64,000 bases of DNA, from contig OY856187.1 of the NCBI GenBank assembly GCA_963693315.1, positions 111,391,746-111,455,745 of the forward strand. The letters run 5' to 3'. The DNA comes from Diogma glabrata (lineage: Eukaryota > Arthropoda > Insecta > Diptera > Cylindrotomidae). The translations under genes and the position numbers were made by a program. Below the pieces are notes generated by a model. It did no database searches and had not been told where the DNA came from. It saw only the letters and a list, made by a program, of their open reading frames with translations. Of this stretch, positions 34,035 to 46,757 are shown piece after piece; the stretch's first letter is position 1, and every line of letters starts with the position of its first letter.

Positions 34035-35746
34035 ATATCTTTACTTTATCTTTCTTTTGTATATTCAATCACCATAGATTTAAAATTCTTCCAAAAACTG
34101 GTATGGTGACACAACGGTTTCGCCATCTTCAAAGTCATTTTCTGACCAAACTCACTCATATAAAAGACCAAAAAAAAACGTGTTATAATATAAGTTTTGA
34201 TACTTGGAGTTTTATTTGTGATGCTTTAAACATTGTTACCAATTAAAATCTTAACAACACAACAATTTTAAAATGACACAAAAATTTCATTAACCAAAAA
34301 ATATAAATGATAAACCCAAACCTTATTCGAAAATTGATTTAATTTAAACAAACAACTAGATCATTTGTGGCACAATCACAATAATGATAAGTGATAACAG
34401 TATTATCTTTTTAATTTGATTTTACATAATCATCATCTGGATCAAAATGATCGAGTATATATCTAGTCAAATTCCCCATCTTTCGCTTCTATCTCTATTA
34501 TCATCCTTTTCATCGTACTCAATTTAAAAAATTTCATTCCAAATTTCCATCTTCATATATCATCTCTATAAACAATTATATTCAAACGATAGAACAAAAA
34601 AGTATTATTAATTGATTTTAAGTGTAATTAACTAAAAAATATTAAAATGTTCTTTTATGTTTCTTTGAATTTAAAGACCGGACCCGAAACAAATTAGCAA
34701 AAAATTAACGAAATTTTTAAAATATAAATTTAGAGAGCAGAACTCGAAATAGTCCGTCGTTACACACAAGCTTTCTGTAGTTTAACACATTGTCCTAGTG
34801 TACTTTTTTTATAAATTCAAGTTCAAATGATTGTAAGATGTGGAATCGTGGACCACTATGTAGAACTATTTTGGATGTTTATAGTCGATACCAGATGTTT
34901 TGTTAATTTCAGCTTAGACCGCGGATGACTTACTGATTGTCTTCTCCATAACGAACCTTTGTGGTTTTTTCTATAACGTGTACAGCACAACTTGATAATG
35001 CTTTAACCCGCTATTTAATTCTAAAAAACGTTCTTCTAAAAGCGATCTACGGATCTAGAATATTATTGAGGTTTATCTCTGGTACACTCTTTTTGTTTTG
35101 AGTAGTAAAAAAATTCAATATATTTCTTTATTTTTTGTTGAGCACTAGATATCATATAAAAAAATTATGACGAGTTTATGAAAAACACTAATTTGTGATA
35201 CTAATTGAATTTATTATTTCACCTATCGATTTCAACAGCTATGCTGCCATTCTCAAGGTATTTTCTAAACTGGTTCATTGCAGTCACTTTTAAAACATAA
35301 GCAACAAGGAAATCCCAACGGAAGTATCTTGGAACAGTCAAAGATCTATGATTTTCTAGGAGAATCAACACCTTTTAGATGCTGCGTCTAGAAAGCGCTC
35401 CATATTAATTGTAATGAAGAAGTGCGTCAAAGCATTTCGAAGATCCGAGCTATAGACCACATCGTTGGACAGCTATGTAATCCAGTCTTTTAGCTTGGGG
35501 ATATTAAGTGAGCTAGTAGAATAAAACCCATTCAAACTCAAACAAATCTATGGTCTAAATATGCCTTATATATTTCGATGATGTTTGTATTTGTAGAAAA
35601 ATGCAAGCCAATACAGATGGTGGTTTAAGACAAATCTAAATATCAATAGTTCCATGGCACAATTCGTTGTGTTTACCAACAGAAAACAACTGATTCAATC
35701 CATTATTCTTTCAATTGAAAACAATACTTAGACATAGCAAGAAAGT
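34035..35746. other. Interval without a supported gene
   Basis: The first half is A+T-rich and featureless. From about 34900 the composition is more mixed, and a decayed LINE body leading into the RT relic at 35747 is possible, but no other motif could be read with confidence. Confidence 0.4.
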
Positions 35747-35914
35747 GTTCTGTCCACCTTGGATGTCTTACGCGCTTTTGATATCGTCAGCCATATAGTA
35801 AACTGTTGTAAACTAAACTCAACCTGAGCTCTTACACAGATATTTAAAAAATAACTTTTGAAATTTATTCGAGGTCAACAAACATATGTTAAATTTGAAA
35901 GTGAAAACTCTTAA
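35747..35914 (+). pseudogene. Non-LTR reverse transcriptase relic
   Basis: The frame reads LSTLDVLRAFDIVSHIVN, then LKFIRGQQTYVKFESENS. This matches RT motifs of the form 'LD..KAFD.V.H' and 'FL..R..YV'. Three in-frame stops within 56 codons (including the last) show long decay. The catalytic ADD motif was not found downstream. The clade (jockey, I or R1 group) cannot be decided. It is flanked by family C repeats. Confidence 0.55.
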
Positions 35915-36396
35915 TACCATCAGGTTGCCTGAAGACTTTCGTTTTCTTTAATTTCAACCAACAATCTTAAATTATTATATGATAAACCTCCCTCATTCAC
36001 AGCTGTAGTTTAAAAGTAATTTCTAATGCTTATATCACTCTTATTTCACTCTATCACGCCTACTCCATACTACCTGTACACATGGTCAAGTGACGTGTGT
36101 TGACAGAAATAAATATTAATGCACGCGTTTCTACGACAGAAACAGACAAAAACTTGGAACTTTCTACAAAAAAAAAACTTTAACCACTCGGTTCACGACT
36201 AAGCATTTTGAAATATATAACCAATTTTACGTTATGGTCACAGGAAATACTATATTCACACTGGAAACCAAAAGTATTAGATTGCGTTTTTGATAGAATG
36301 TTTACGTTATTAACTTTTACGAAAAACATAAACTCCAAACTCGCAATGTATTGAAATACTTTGCATGATACTAGTTGGAAGAAAGTAAGGGAAACC

Positions 36397-37627
36397 ATAA
36401 TAGATGAAAAACGTGTTCTAGACAGAGTTGTGAAAACTTGACCATTTTTGATTTTCCTGAAACTTTGCATATAAGTAGTATGGGCAAAATAAAAATACAA
36501 CTTATTTTAAAAATTTTTTGAAAATTGAAATTTCTGAAATGAAAATTCTGCCAATCCGATGTAACTTTGAAATTAAATTGCTCAAGAACGGCTATACCGA
36601 TTTCATCAAACTTTTTTTTGTTTGATAGGTAGTCGTTTGAAAAAAAATTAATTTATTGTTTTTATAATTAATTTTTAAATAAAAAATATTAAAAAATCTT
36701 TTTTAAAGATGGCTAGGGTCGAAGGTCAATTGGAATTTAATTAATTTTTTTTCTGAAAATAGTTCTATCCTTACTATAAAATATATCAAATTTACAAGGA
36801 GGCGTTAATTCGTGTCCTTGAGATATTTAATTTTAAAGATTTTTAGTCCGTCTAAAATTCTAATTGTTCATTATTTTTTCGAACAATTTTTATTATCAAA
36901 AAATTTTAACCACTGAAGTTCAAGAAAATAATGAACAATTAGAATTTTAATCGGTTTAAAAATCTTTAAAATGAAATATCTGAAGAACACGAATTAACAC
37001 ATCTTTGTAAATTTGATATATTTTAAAGTAAGGCTAGAACTATATTCAAAAAAAAAATGTTAAAACTTAATTGAATTTAAAATTTTTTGTTAATGGAAGT
37101 TGTTTGAAAAAATGATGAAAAATTCGAATTTCAATCGCACTGAAAATCTTTAAAATTAAATATCTCAAGAACAAGAATTAAAGCCTCTTTGTAAATTTGA
37201 TAAATTTTAGAATAAGGATAGAACTATTTTGAGGAAAAAAATTAATTAAATTTTAATTGATCTTCGACCCTAGCGCCATCTTTAAAAATGATTTTAAATA
37301 TTTGTATTTAAAAATTAATCACAAAAACAATAAATTAATTAGACGACTAACTAATCATCTATCAAACAAAAAAAAGTTTGATGAAATCGGTATAGCCGTT
37401 CTTGAACAATTTAATTTCAAAGTTACATCGGATTGCAGAATTTTCATTTTTCATGCATGATGGGGTACCCCCTATGCTCAAACTATGCACATTAAAAAAT
37501 TTTAAAATAAGTAGTATTTTTTATTTTATCCATACTACTCATATGCCAAGTTTCAGGAAAATCGAAAATGGTCAAGTTCAAATTTCGACTTTTTCACCTG
37601 CGTAGATCACGTTTTTCATCTATTATA
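36397..37627. mobile_element. Family C foldback, copy 2 (complete)
   Basis: The ends ATAATAGATGAAAAACGTGT and ACGTTTTTCATCTATTAT are reverse complements. The left arm (36397 to about 36890) carries the inverse of copy 1 blocks, for example CCAATCCGATGTAACTTTGA. The right arm (about 36905-37627) carries them in forward order, with an extra inner duplication starting ATGATGAAAAATTCGAATTT. TA-rich sequence flanks both ends, so a 2-3 bp duplication cannot be told from chance. There is no transposase. It stands 35 bases from element B copy 2. Confidence 0.78.
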
Positions 37628-37662
37628 ACATATACGGCTAATGAACGCCCCAATATCAATAA

Positions 37663-39779
37663 CACTAGTTTACAAGAAAAATCTCCCGAAATAAAACCCA
37701 ACTTTTCTTATAGATTTGGACCTCCTGAACACGAATATCATATTCATTTTTTTTGGTTAGCTCTTATTTTTGAGAAATTCACGAAAAACCAATTTTTTTT
37801 GTGATCAAAAATGTTGTTTCGGTTTTTGTGTCTCATATTTTACAAAACAAACAAATTAAATATATTAATTAATCAAGTGCATTTTGAGCAACATTTTGAG
37901 CTATATTTTGTAAAAATTAATTAAGGATTCTTGAAGTTACAGTCGAAAAAATTTGAAAAAATACGAAAAATTCACGTTTTTTTTAAATTTTTCCATTTTC
38001 AACGCCTTAAATTTTGAACAAATAAAGACACTAATTTTTTTTAATTTCATGGAGCCTATAGTAGTTTCAATTTTCTTTTAAGCTAAAGAACAAGAATATT
38101 GGTGCAGTTTGAACCAAGCAAGCTTTTCAAGTTTTCCCAAAGAAAGTCAAAACTCAAAATTTGGAAAAAATAATTTTTCACTTAATTTATTGTGCCTTAA
38201 ATAATGATTTTAAAAGTTCAGTCGTTCTCAAACATCAGTAAAGAATTATTTTAAAATAGTAAAGTATAATTTCCATTTTTGTTTTCGAAGTTGGGAATTG
38301 GATCGATATGAGACGTATATAGAAAAATATAAACAAAAGATAATGAATTGTGAGGAAAGGCAAAACATCATAACATCAGAACTATTTAAGTTAGTTCAAA
38401 GTTAAGCCCCTATTAATGTCTATTAATACCTGTAAGGTTTGTTTCTTTTCTTTTTTCTCTTATTTTTGTTTTTTGATAATGTAAACTTTTTCTATCACCG
38501 CCCACCTTGTGTTACTCCTTACGTTTATGATCATTTTAAGTTTAATTTAAGAAAGCAATTACTTCTCCTATAAACTATTAAAAAGTTTTTCGGTTTTCCC
38601 AACTTTTGTTTAATTAGTTTAATGAGGTTTCCTTTTGAGTAGATAATTGTCGTATGATTAGATGCAAATATAATCTCTCTGAGGATAAGTTTAATTCCAA
38701 ACATTCAAGTGAAAATATTAATTAAAAAAGAAAAAATATTACAAATAAAAATTTTAAATAGTGTATTGTTTTTCAAAACCAATAAATCAACAGTGATAGC
38801 TGCCTTGTGAAGCAACATAAATTGTTAGTAAAGTGAAAATTCAACTTTATTTAAATGGCATCGTCAAGAAGTTTCAAATGTAAAATAGCCAAAATTCATT
38901 TTGTTTTGTTTTTTGTGGAAGTTACATAATACATACTGCTAAAAGAATCACCCCATTTATAAGAACTGCCTATCTTTATTACTATTTCATATTTTCCAAC
39001 TCCTAAAATAAATCCGAGGTGGGAGGAGCTAGTTCATGTCAAAAAACTTCACAAAAAAAATCTTAATTTCGAGAAAAATCATATACAAATAAAATACAAG
39101 TTTTGTCAAAAAAAGACATTTCATAATCAACTAACTGATATTTTCCAACTCCTAAAATAATTTCAAGGTGGGAGGAGCTAAATCTACTACGAAAACAACT
39201 TATATATAAATCAATTATCTTGCAGAATTTAAATTATTCTTATAGTTGAATTTTTTTTCCAAATTTTAAATTTTGACTTTCTTTGGAAAAACTTGAATAA
39301 CTTGGTGCAAACTGCACCAATATTCGTATCTTTCAGCTTAAAAGAAAGAAAATTAAATCTACTATAGGATTCAAGAAATTAAAAAAAATTAGTGTCTTTA
39401 TTTGTTCAAAAATTTATGGTGTTGAAAATGGAAATTTTTTTAAAAAACGTGAATTTTTCGTATTTTTTCAACTTTTTCCGACTGTAACTTCCAGAATCCT
39501 TAATGGAATTTTACAAAGTATAGCTCAAAATGTTTGTTGGCATATTTACTATGCACATGATTCATTAATATATTTAATTTGTTTGTTATGTAAAATATGA
39601 GACCCAAAAACCGAAACAACATTTTGATCACCGAAAAATTGGTTTTTCGTCAATATCTCAAAAACAAGAGCTAACCAAAAAAAATGAATATGATATTCGT
39701 GTTTAGGAGGTTCAAATCCATAATAAAAGTTGGGTTTTATTCAGGGAGACAAAAAAAGTTCAAAATTTGTAAACTAGTG
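37663..39779. mobile_element. CACTA-like foldback element B, copy 2
   Basis: 2117 bp with ends CACTAGTTTACAAG and ...AAATTTGTAAACTAGTG, again flanked by TAA (37660-37662 and 39780-39782). The arms hold the same GGACCTCCTGAACACGAATA and CCGAAACAACATTTTGATCA blocks as copy 1. The interior is in the opposite orientation and contains about two of the 148-bp units (about 39000-39190). Two independent insertions with the same terminal sequence and the same 3-bp duplication confirm this as a genuine transposable family. The open frame at 37568-37804 spans the family C/element B junction and is not a gene. Confidence 0.84.
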
Positions 39780-39929
39780 TAATCCAACAACAGATTATGT
39801 AGTTCCCACAGCTGAGTAAAACAACGTGAATGAAATTACAAAAAAACAAAACCCCATTGCGGGTGGCTGGTACAAGAACAATTACGCATAGAGGAAGGTG
39901 ATTTTAACCACCACCACAGAAATACAGAG

Positions 39930-40217
39930 ATGTTAACAGACCGTTTAGTCCAAAAAAAGAAAATTTTATACCACCTACATGACAGAATAATACAACCTAA
40001 AAGAAACACTTACGCGAGCTACACAAGAAGACTGTTACAGAAACAATATCAAATAAAGACTATTTACTATTACGACCCTGTAATCGAATGGTGGACCTTT
40101 CAGAAAAACTTATCAGATATTGTTAGCTTTAGTAGTTCTAAGAACAAAATTGATTACTGGCAACATCTATTTCTGCCCCATTTTACAATAATTTCCAATA
40201 CCATCTTGTTTTCTTAA
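39930..40217 (+). CDS. Unrecognised open frame, 95 codons
   Basis: The frame starts MLTDRLVQKKKILYHLHDRI and later reads KTIYYYDPVIEWWTFQKN. Residue use is more protein-like than most frames here, and the preceding 130 bases are unusually mixed in composition (CCATTGCGGGTGGCTGGTAC). No domain is recognised, no intron signals are evident, and the neighbour is the end of element B. It could be part of a decayed mobile-element protein or chance. Confidence 0.2.
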   Translation: MLTDRLVQKKKILYHLHDRIIQPKRNTYASYTRRLLQKQYQIKTIYYYDPVIEWWTFQKNLSDIVSFSSSKNKIDYWQHLFLPHFTIISNTILFS

Positions 40218-41742
40218 TTGTGGTATCAGTCAACATTAATATAAATTTGTATGCTCTTAACTACTATGTCAGGCCACTCTGCTCTCGGCTAACGATTCAG
40301 GATATATTTCGAGCTAAAGGACATAGCTGGTGTTGGTACCTAAATTCAGGTATTTATAGAAATTCAATAAAATAATAATCAATTAATTAATTTTAATTTT
40401 AATATACTAAAGTTAACTATCAAAAACTAAGGACATTTCCGAAATTATTATAAAAATTAGTTATATGCAGTTAAAATTGCAACTTGATTCGGCAAGCTAC
40501 CAGTCAGAAATCCTTATCAAACAATATTTTACCAAAATTGTCGACAATTAAAATGAAATTATTATCGTAGTACTGATTACTTAATTTTTTTTTTAAATTT
40601 TTAAAATTGGAATAACAAGAAAAAGAAAAAGTGCCATAAAGTTACCTGTCTCAACTTTTTCTATATATCAATCAAATCGTCTCAACTGCGGGGACGACTC
40701 ACTACTGAGAGATCTCATGCCCGGGAACATATTCTAAATAAATCAGGGCATAATAATTGGAAATAGGTTTTGATATTTTTTATATGTTGAACGAGAATGG
40801 GGTTCCCATTTAAATATATTATTTCAATTGGTTTTATTATTCGGGACCTTAATAAATTTCGGTTTCGGCATTTTTGCAATCAACATTTTTTGCGAAATAA
40901 CCTAAAAATACAATTTTTACAATCTATAAAGTACGCATCATATTTCAGCGATTGTATGTGTGCGCAACGCGCATGTTTTCCTAAATTTTTTTGAAATTTC
41001 TCTTGCAATTTTCTGACAAAGTTTCAAGAGCCGTAAAGTTTACAGTTATTTGTCGAATATCTCTTAGAATCTAATACTCTAAACCATGCCCTATTTTTTG
41101 TTGTACAAAAGCGTATTACCGGGCCAAACGACAACCACGTATTTATTCAATTGTTCTAAGAATTGAACATTTTAAAAAGTCATATAATTATAGATAAATC
41201 CAAAAGAAGAGGCTTTGGTCTAGAAACTACAAGTTGTACCAACAATCAGGAAATCGAGGTTAACGAATTTCACAGTGACAGTTAACCTTCAAGTAAGGGG
41301 ATCTAAAACAAGAATCAGTTTATTTTTAAGAAATTCGATATAAGTCAATTCCCAATGGCGAATCAAAAGACGGCAAGATTTACAAGTCATTTACTCCTAT
41401 AGGTAAGTCATAATGGCACTGGATTTCTAAAAAAACAGCCGTACAGACTGCAGACCAATGGTGAGACGACTGATAGGTTATAAGAATTAGAATAGTAATT
41501 TTAATAAAACTTGCAGTACGAAAAAACTCAATCAGTCGATTTTGTTTTAAATGGAATCAAATGTTCTCAGACGTGGTGGGATAGCATTGAGCACTCTCAC
41601 ACTAAAATATCTACGAATTCAAGGTAAAATTCACAGAGAGATATGGTGATTCTAGGAAAAGTTAAAAAATATTTTTAGCCAGTTTTTCATTAAATACCTG
41701 AAATTACCGGATGTCACCTTCAACTCCCAAGCTCTCAATTTC
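40218..41742. other. Interval without recognised features
   Basis: No supported gene or repeat boundary. Some mixed-composition patches occur (GCGGGGACGACTCACTACTG near 40690), but no frame or inverted structure explains them. Confidence 0.45.
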
Positions 41743-42188
41743 TTTTTTTTTTTTTTTCTTTATAATTACTTTTATTAAATTTTAATTATTTTTGGTTTAC
41801 ATTTCTTATTTTTTTTAGGCAGGTATTAAAATATAACAAAAGTGAAATCATATATTTGCAAAAGCACATAGTGCTAAACGCAAATAAATTTATAAATTAT
41901 TTGATTTTTGAATCATTGACTTAAGTACATATTAGTAACAAAAATATACATACATACATACACATATCCACACTTTTATATAAATAAATAAGTTAAATAT
42001 AAGTTATCTTGATTAGTTTAAAGATTTAAATAATGAGTTACATCCAAATTATAACTAAAAATATATATGTTTGATTTATTTTTAAATATGTTTTTGAATA
42101 TTGATTCTTATTACTTCTAAAATTAAAAATAAAATTGATTGATTAATTGATTCTAAAAACTTATCTAATTGTTAATCAAAATTTAAAG

Positions 42189-43355
42189 TTATTCTGTACA
42201 TAAATTGTTATCAGAAATATATTTCTTTAATTTTGGTTTAAATATTGAAATTCTAGGTTCATTTTTTAGACCATCAGGAAGAGAGTTATATAGTGTAAGA
42301 CCTCTGTATAAAAGAGAGTTTTGACCGCTTGCCGTGCGAACGAAATCAATGTAGTAGTCATTTGCTTGGCGAGTAGGATAATCGTGAATAGAGTTAATTT
42401 GACGTAGCAAGAAGTTGTTTTTCAAAAGATTATTTTTTATTTTGAATATTAAAATCAAAATGTCGAGGTCTACTAGCTTATTTACAGGTAAAATATTACT
42501 GTTGTAAAGAAGTTTCGTTGAGCAATCAAATTTCAGTTTCTTTATGTTACGTATGCATTTATTCACTAGAATATGAAGTTCTTTTATTCTGGTAGCTGCT
42601 GCGACTCCCCAAATTGGTAGCAAGTACCGTATATGGCTTAATACATGAGAGTGAAACATTATGTATTTTATTTTTTGCGGTAGAATATCTCTCATTTTGC
42701 GTAGAATAAAATTACTAGTTCGGATTTTGCTTTTTATCTTATTGATATGATGGGACCAATCCAGTTTACTGTCGATGACGAGGCCTAAATACTCTGTTAC
42801 ATAAACTCTTTTTATTGCTTGACTATTTATAAATAGATTAAATGATAGAAACTCATCCATGTTTTTATTTTTGACTTCAAATATCAACTAGTTTGTTTTT
42901 TGCTCATTCAGTTTAAGATGACTTTTCTTTGCCCAGTCGTTTATTATATTTAAGTCTGATTGCATTTTTAATCTTAAATCACTGCATGTTTTCTCTTGAT
43001 ACACTAACGCCATATCGTCCGCAAACATAATAAGCTTACCATTGAGATGTAATGAGAATAGACTATTAACATATATGTTAAACAGCAGAGGGCCGAGAAG
43101 TGATCCCTGTGGAACTCCATATTTAATTGTATTAGAGCTGCCTATAATGGAATTTATTTTTACCGATTGCTGTCTGAGTGCAAGACAGCTTGCAAAAAAT
43201 TTCAAACTTTTCCCTTGTACACCTATTTCATGCAATCGTTTAATTAAATATTTATGACACACAGAGTCAAAGGCTTTCTGTAGGTCGATGAACAAACAGG
43301 CAGAGAAAAATTTTTTATCTAAACCAGATCTAACATCGGAGATCACTTCTGACAC
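42189..43355 (-). pseudogene. LINE 2: reverse transcriptase core and C-terminus
   Basis: From 43355 the frame reads LFIDLQKAFDSVCHKYLIKR, YGVPQGSLLGPLLFNIYVNS and LIMFADDMALVYQE. These are the finger, palm and catalytic (FADD) motifs of a LINE RT. A TAG at 42888-42890 replaces one residue between NEQKTN and LIFEVKNKN; the same frame continues with YLGLVIDSKLDWSHHINKIK and HIRYLLPIWGVAA, ending LYNSLPDGLKNEP...NNLCTE at 42189. All RT motifs from the palm on are present, so one nonsense codon is the main defect of this part. It fits the jockey/CR1 group. Confidence 0.85.
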
Positions 43356-43368
43356 TGCAGATAGAGTA

Positions 43369-43895
43369 CTATTTTTGGGCCAGAATGTCCTTAAAATGCA
43401 GACAGAAATTTAACGATATGCCATCGTATCCAACGGCAGATCTTTTATTCAAGCTGTGAAAAATTTCAATGATTTCATCTTTGTTCGTCGTACATAACGA
43501 AAGAGAATTATTAGTTTCATCATCCTGCTGGTCTAGAAGACTTTCAATATTTATAGTACTATCTGGAATAATAGATTGGATGCAATCAACAAAGTACTGA
43601 TTCAATATGTCACAATTAGTTTTTACATCTGTAATTAATTCATTGTTGTGTTTCAGTGCTATATTTTTTACATTTTTGTTTTTTTTAAATACGTGCGTAT
43701 TTAAAATTTTCCACACATTTCTAAAGTCGTTACCTTTTAATTCATTACTAAAGAAATTTATTTCTGATTGTTTTTCTTGCGTTTTTAATTTATTTTTGTA
43801 AAATTTAAATTTAGTTTTTAGAACATTATTATTAGGATATCTACATTTTAATTTGTAATATTTATCTCGTTTTAATTGTAATGTTTTAATTTCGT
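43369..43895 (-). pseudogene. LINE 2: linker and RT start, cut by a deletion
   Basis: The minus-strand frame runs LQLKRDKYYKLKCRYPNNNV, VWKILNTHVFKK, then LNKRSAVGYDGISLNFCLHF and stops at LAQK (TAG 43369-43371). The 'K..G.DGIS' motif opens the RT domain. The next RT motifs (the 'A.V.P..K.G' and 'YRPIS' region) are missing, and the sequence jumps in another frame to STLSAVSEVISDV. This shows a deletion of perhaps 60-100 codons at about 43360-43370. The upstream limit near 43895 is where the frame closes and similarity ends. Confidence 0.78.
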
Positions 43896-46209
43896 TTCAT
43901 GTTTATGAAACCCAATTTCATATCTCCTGAAATCTTGTTACAATATATTTATCATTTATTTGTTGTTTTCAAATTCTTCAATATTTTTAACCTCATTCGA
44001 AAGAAACAAATCAAGTTAAAATCTAAAAAAAATTAAGCCCAAATTTAAACAAATTATCATTAATTATCTTATAGCTATACAAAATTTCCGAAAAACTACA
44101 ATACATACTTTAATATGATCGTAAACAAAATAAAATGCAACAAAAAAGAAAATTTTTTTTTACATTTTCAATTATTCATCAATTTTATTATATTTTAATT
44201 AAATTTAATTGGATTAAATTAAGTATGAGTGATTTATAATGTTTAAAATTTATTTCAAATTTTTATCATATATTGAATGATTTTAGAGCATTTTGTTTGT
44301 TAAGAACTGCGAATAGTAGTTGTCAACAAAAAATTTTTCGTTATATTAATTTTTAACATGAAATGTCTAGATCCCACAACATCAAGTGTTTCAATTTCAT
44401 ACGTATTGTTATAAGTTATAACAGATATGAATTTGAATGGAAAAATTAAATTGCAAATAATTATTCTTTGTTTTCTGATTGTTCGTCATGATTATTGTTT
44501 TGTTATTTTGACTTCTTCAGTAATTGAAAAAAATATAATAAATTATTTAAAACTGAAGAAAACCATTACTTGTTTCTGGTACAACGAAAATAAGAAAACG
44601 AATTACCACTCTATTGAAAAAAATTACTACAATTTAACTGTCTTGAATACGTTAATTGAACATGTATATGATTATCATATGTAATTAGATGAACGATTAA
44701 CATCATGATTTGGAGAGTTCGTGTGATCAGAATCCCGGTGGGAATTATAAATTCATACGTGGTTAGCAGTATAAACACTTTCGTATTAACAGATTGGAAA
44801 TTGTTAGGGTGTAGCAATTTTCATCATTAATAAAACGTTAGAAAATATATTCTCATCATACTCGTCACTATTTCGTAATAATTAATTGTCTTCACATATT
44901 TAATTATAGTAGCAACATGACAGTTTATATTTATCCACAATGAAATAACACCATAAACCATGTAATTAAATCTATCAACTATAATGACAATATAATAAAT
45001 ATTGAATTGAAATCGATAGTAAGTTACAAAAAGCAAATAACTATATTTCTCACAACACAAAAGCTATATGATTTTCATTCTGTTCTTGTTTTTGACTCAT
45101 TTATCGATTTATCATTATTAATTTGATCAAATTGAAACTACAAATTAAGTTTAATTATAGTTCAAAATTAAAGAATTGAAACTTGTTAAATGGAAAAGTA
45201 AATTTATTATTTTTTTGTGTGTTAGGTTATTAGATAAATAACTGTAATAGTCAATCGTACGTATATACGCTTGGTGGATAATAAATTGATTTTTGACATG
45301 ATTTGAATTGGAAGGTTTTGTATTACTTGAAGTATAAGTAATTACTTTGCAAACTCAGTTGCATTAAATAAACCGAGAAACAATTATTTTATGATTAATT
45401 GTTTTGCATGCCCACTTAAATTTGACGGAGCTAAAATAAAAACATTGTACAAATTTGTTATGCTGTAGAACAGCACAGTTTATAAACAGGTGCAAAATAC
45501 CTCTAGTTCGTTACAATCAATAGAATGCCATGCTATTTGTGTTGTGTTTGCATGTAAAGAATAAGTCTTTACATGTTAACGTAAGGAATCAGTAAACCAT
45601 AATGTTTGCGTTAAAAAATTGGTTGGTTGATTGGTTTTGATTTCGAAACATTTTAAAATATGAAAAAATTTACTTTACTTTTACGTACTAATTTACGTAA
45701 AAATTTACCTTTTAATTGAAAGCTACATATAAGCTAAAAATATAACTTTAAAAAGTTTGTAACGACCGGCCTATTTCGGGTTTAACTCTAAAACAAGAAT
45801 ATTCATATCTAAAGAAATTCTCTAAATAAATTGTTATTTTATTTCGGTTCTGGCCTTATTACAACTCATACTCTATATAGAAGTAAAAAAATCAATTTAT
45901 TTTTTAATTTATGAACCTACCTCAACATTAATAATCAATCAACCAATTTTTGAATTTTTTCAGTTAATTGCTTCGTTGCGTCACACAAGCAATAATACAT
46001 GTTTCTATCTACAAAAATAAACAAAATTTTGGTTATATAAATCTCTCGTCATAATATCAGATGTGGATAATAATACGCTTGTTCATATTTATAAAAAGTA
46101 GAATTTTGGTCGTCTGTAGCTATGGAGAGAAATATTTTATTTAACTAGAATTTTATATTGAGATGATATGGGGAAGTGGTCAATTAAATGATTTGTGTGT
46201 GATGAAATT
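43896..46209. other. A+T-rich interval without recognised features
   Basis: About 2.3 kb of A+T-rich sequence. An 85-codon frame at 44427-44684 is made of A+T-rich codons and has no recognisable motif. A mixed-composition patch near 45770 (AACGACCGGCCTATTTCGGG) is unexplained. Confidence 0.45.
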
Positions 46210-46374
46210 ATGATTAAAAAGAAAGAAAAGATAGAGAATCTAGTTATAAAAAAAATATAGGCTCTTCGAAAGGCGGAAGCAGAGGCTGAGGCGGTGCGTC
46301 CTGATCTAGAAGAGTTAGATAACCAATGCTTGGCTCAACTTTTACCCTTAAAAGAAACCCGCGGTGAAAGCTAG
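46210..46374 (+). pseudogene. Charged coding-like relic with one stop
   Basis: From an ATG at 46210 the frame reads IKKKEKIENLVIKKI, meets a TAG at 46258-46260 and continues LRKAEAEAEAVRPDLEELDN to a TAG at 46372-46374. The second part is G+C-rich with heptad-like charged residues, suggesting a short coiled coil. Alternatively the TATAG before GCTCTTCG could be a splice acceptor and the second part an exon. It lies about 2 kb upstream of the BEL/Pao pieces and could belong to the same element, but this is only position-based. Confidence 0.3.
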
Positions 46375-46757
46375 AATTTCAACTAATATTATAATTTTTT
46401 AAATATAATAAGCCTACGACCCTTCCATGTAGCTTCACCTTTTAACATTTACAGATAGTCATGGGTCACCTTTTTCTTACAGGAGTTTTGGGGTGTGGAG
46501 TAGTGGTTATCTATAGGAAAGCACGTTAGGTGCTCACAAGTGGAACCACTGTTCAGCACCTCAGAATCTTTCAATGTCGTAAAATGTGGGTCCAATCTTT
46601 CTAGTTGCGGCTTCAACTTTTTACATATTGCAAAATATGCATTTTTTTAAATTTTCATTTGATTGCAATAGTATCTATGACCATTGGAGCTTAGAAGCAT
46701 AGAGTGTGGCGCTCGGGAGCTCTCTCCAATAATGGCATTAGTGGGAGGAGGAACCAT
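46375..46757. other. Mixed-composition interval
   Basis: Less A+T-rich than average, with stretches such as GTTTTGGGGTGTGGAGTAGTGG. No frame survives for more than a few dozen codons. It is possibly decayed retrotransposon sequence. Confidence 0.35.

Larger units (their letters stand above)
41743..43895 (-). mobile_element. 5'-truncated jockey/CR1-like LINE with poly(A) tail, LINE 2
   Basis: A minus-strand element whose 3' end is a 15-base T-run on the plus strand (41743-41757), that is, a poly(A) tail. Upstream on the minus strand come about 430 bases of 3' untranslated sequence, the RT C-terminal region, the RT core and a linker. The element stops near 43895 without an endonuclease, as usual for incomplete reverse transcription. 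Damage is light: one nonsense codon and one internal deletion with frame change. This makes it the youngest-looking LINE in the window. Confidence 0.85.

Noticed and set aside
36180..36500. 106-codon minus-strand frame
   Set aside because: Overlaps the start of a family C foldback; the same sequence appears in other copies without an open frame.
42189..43895. Group II intron or retron RT
   Set aside because: Motif order, FADD, the LGLVIDSKLDW segment and a poly(A) tail fit a LINE of the jockey/CR1 group.
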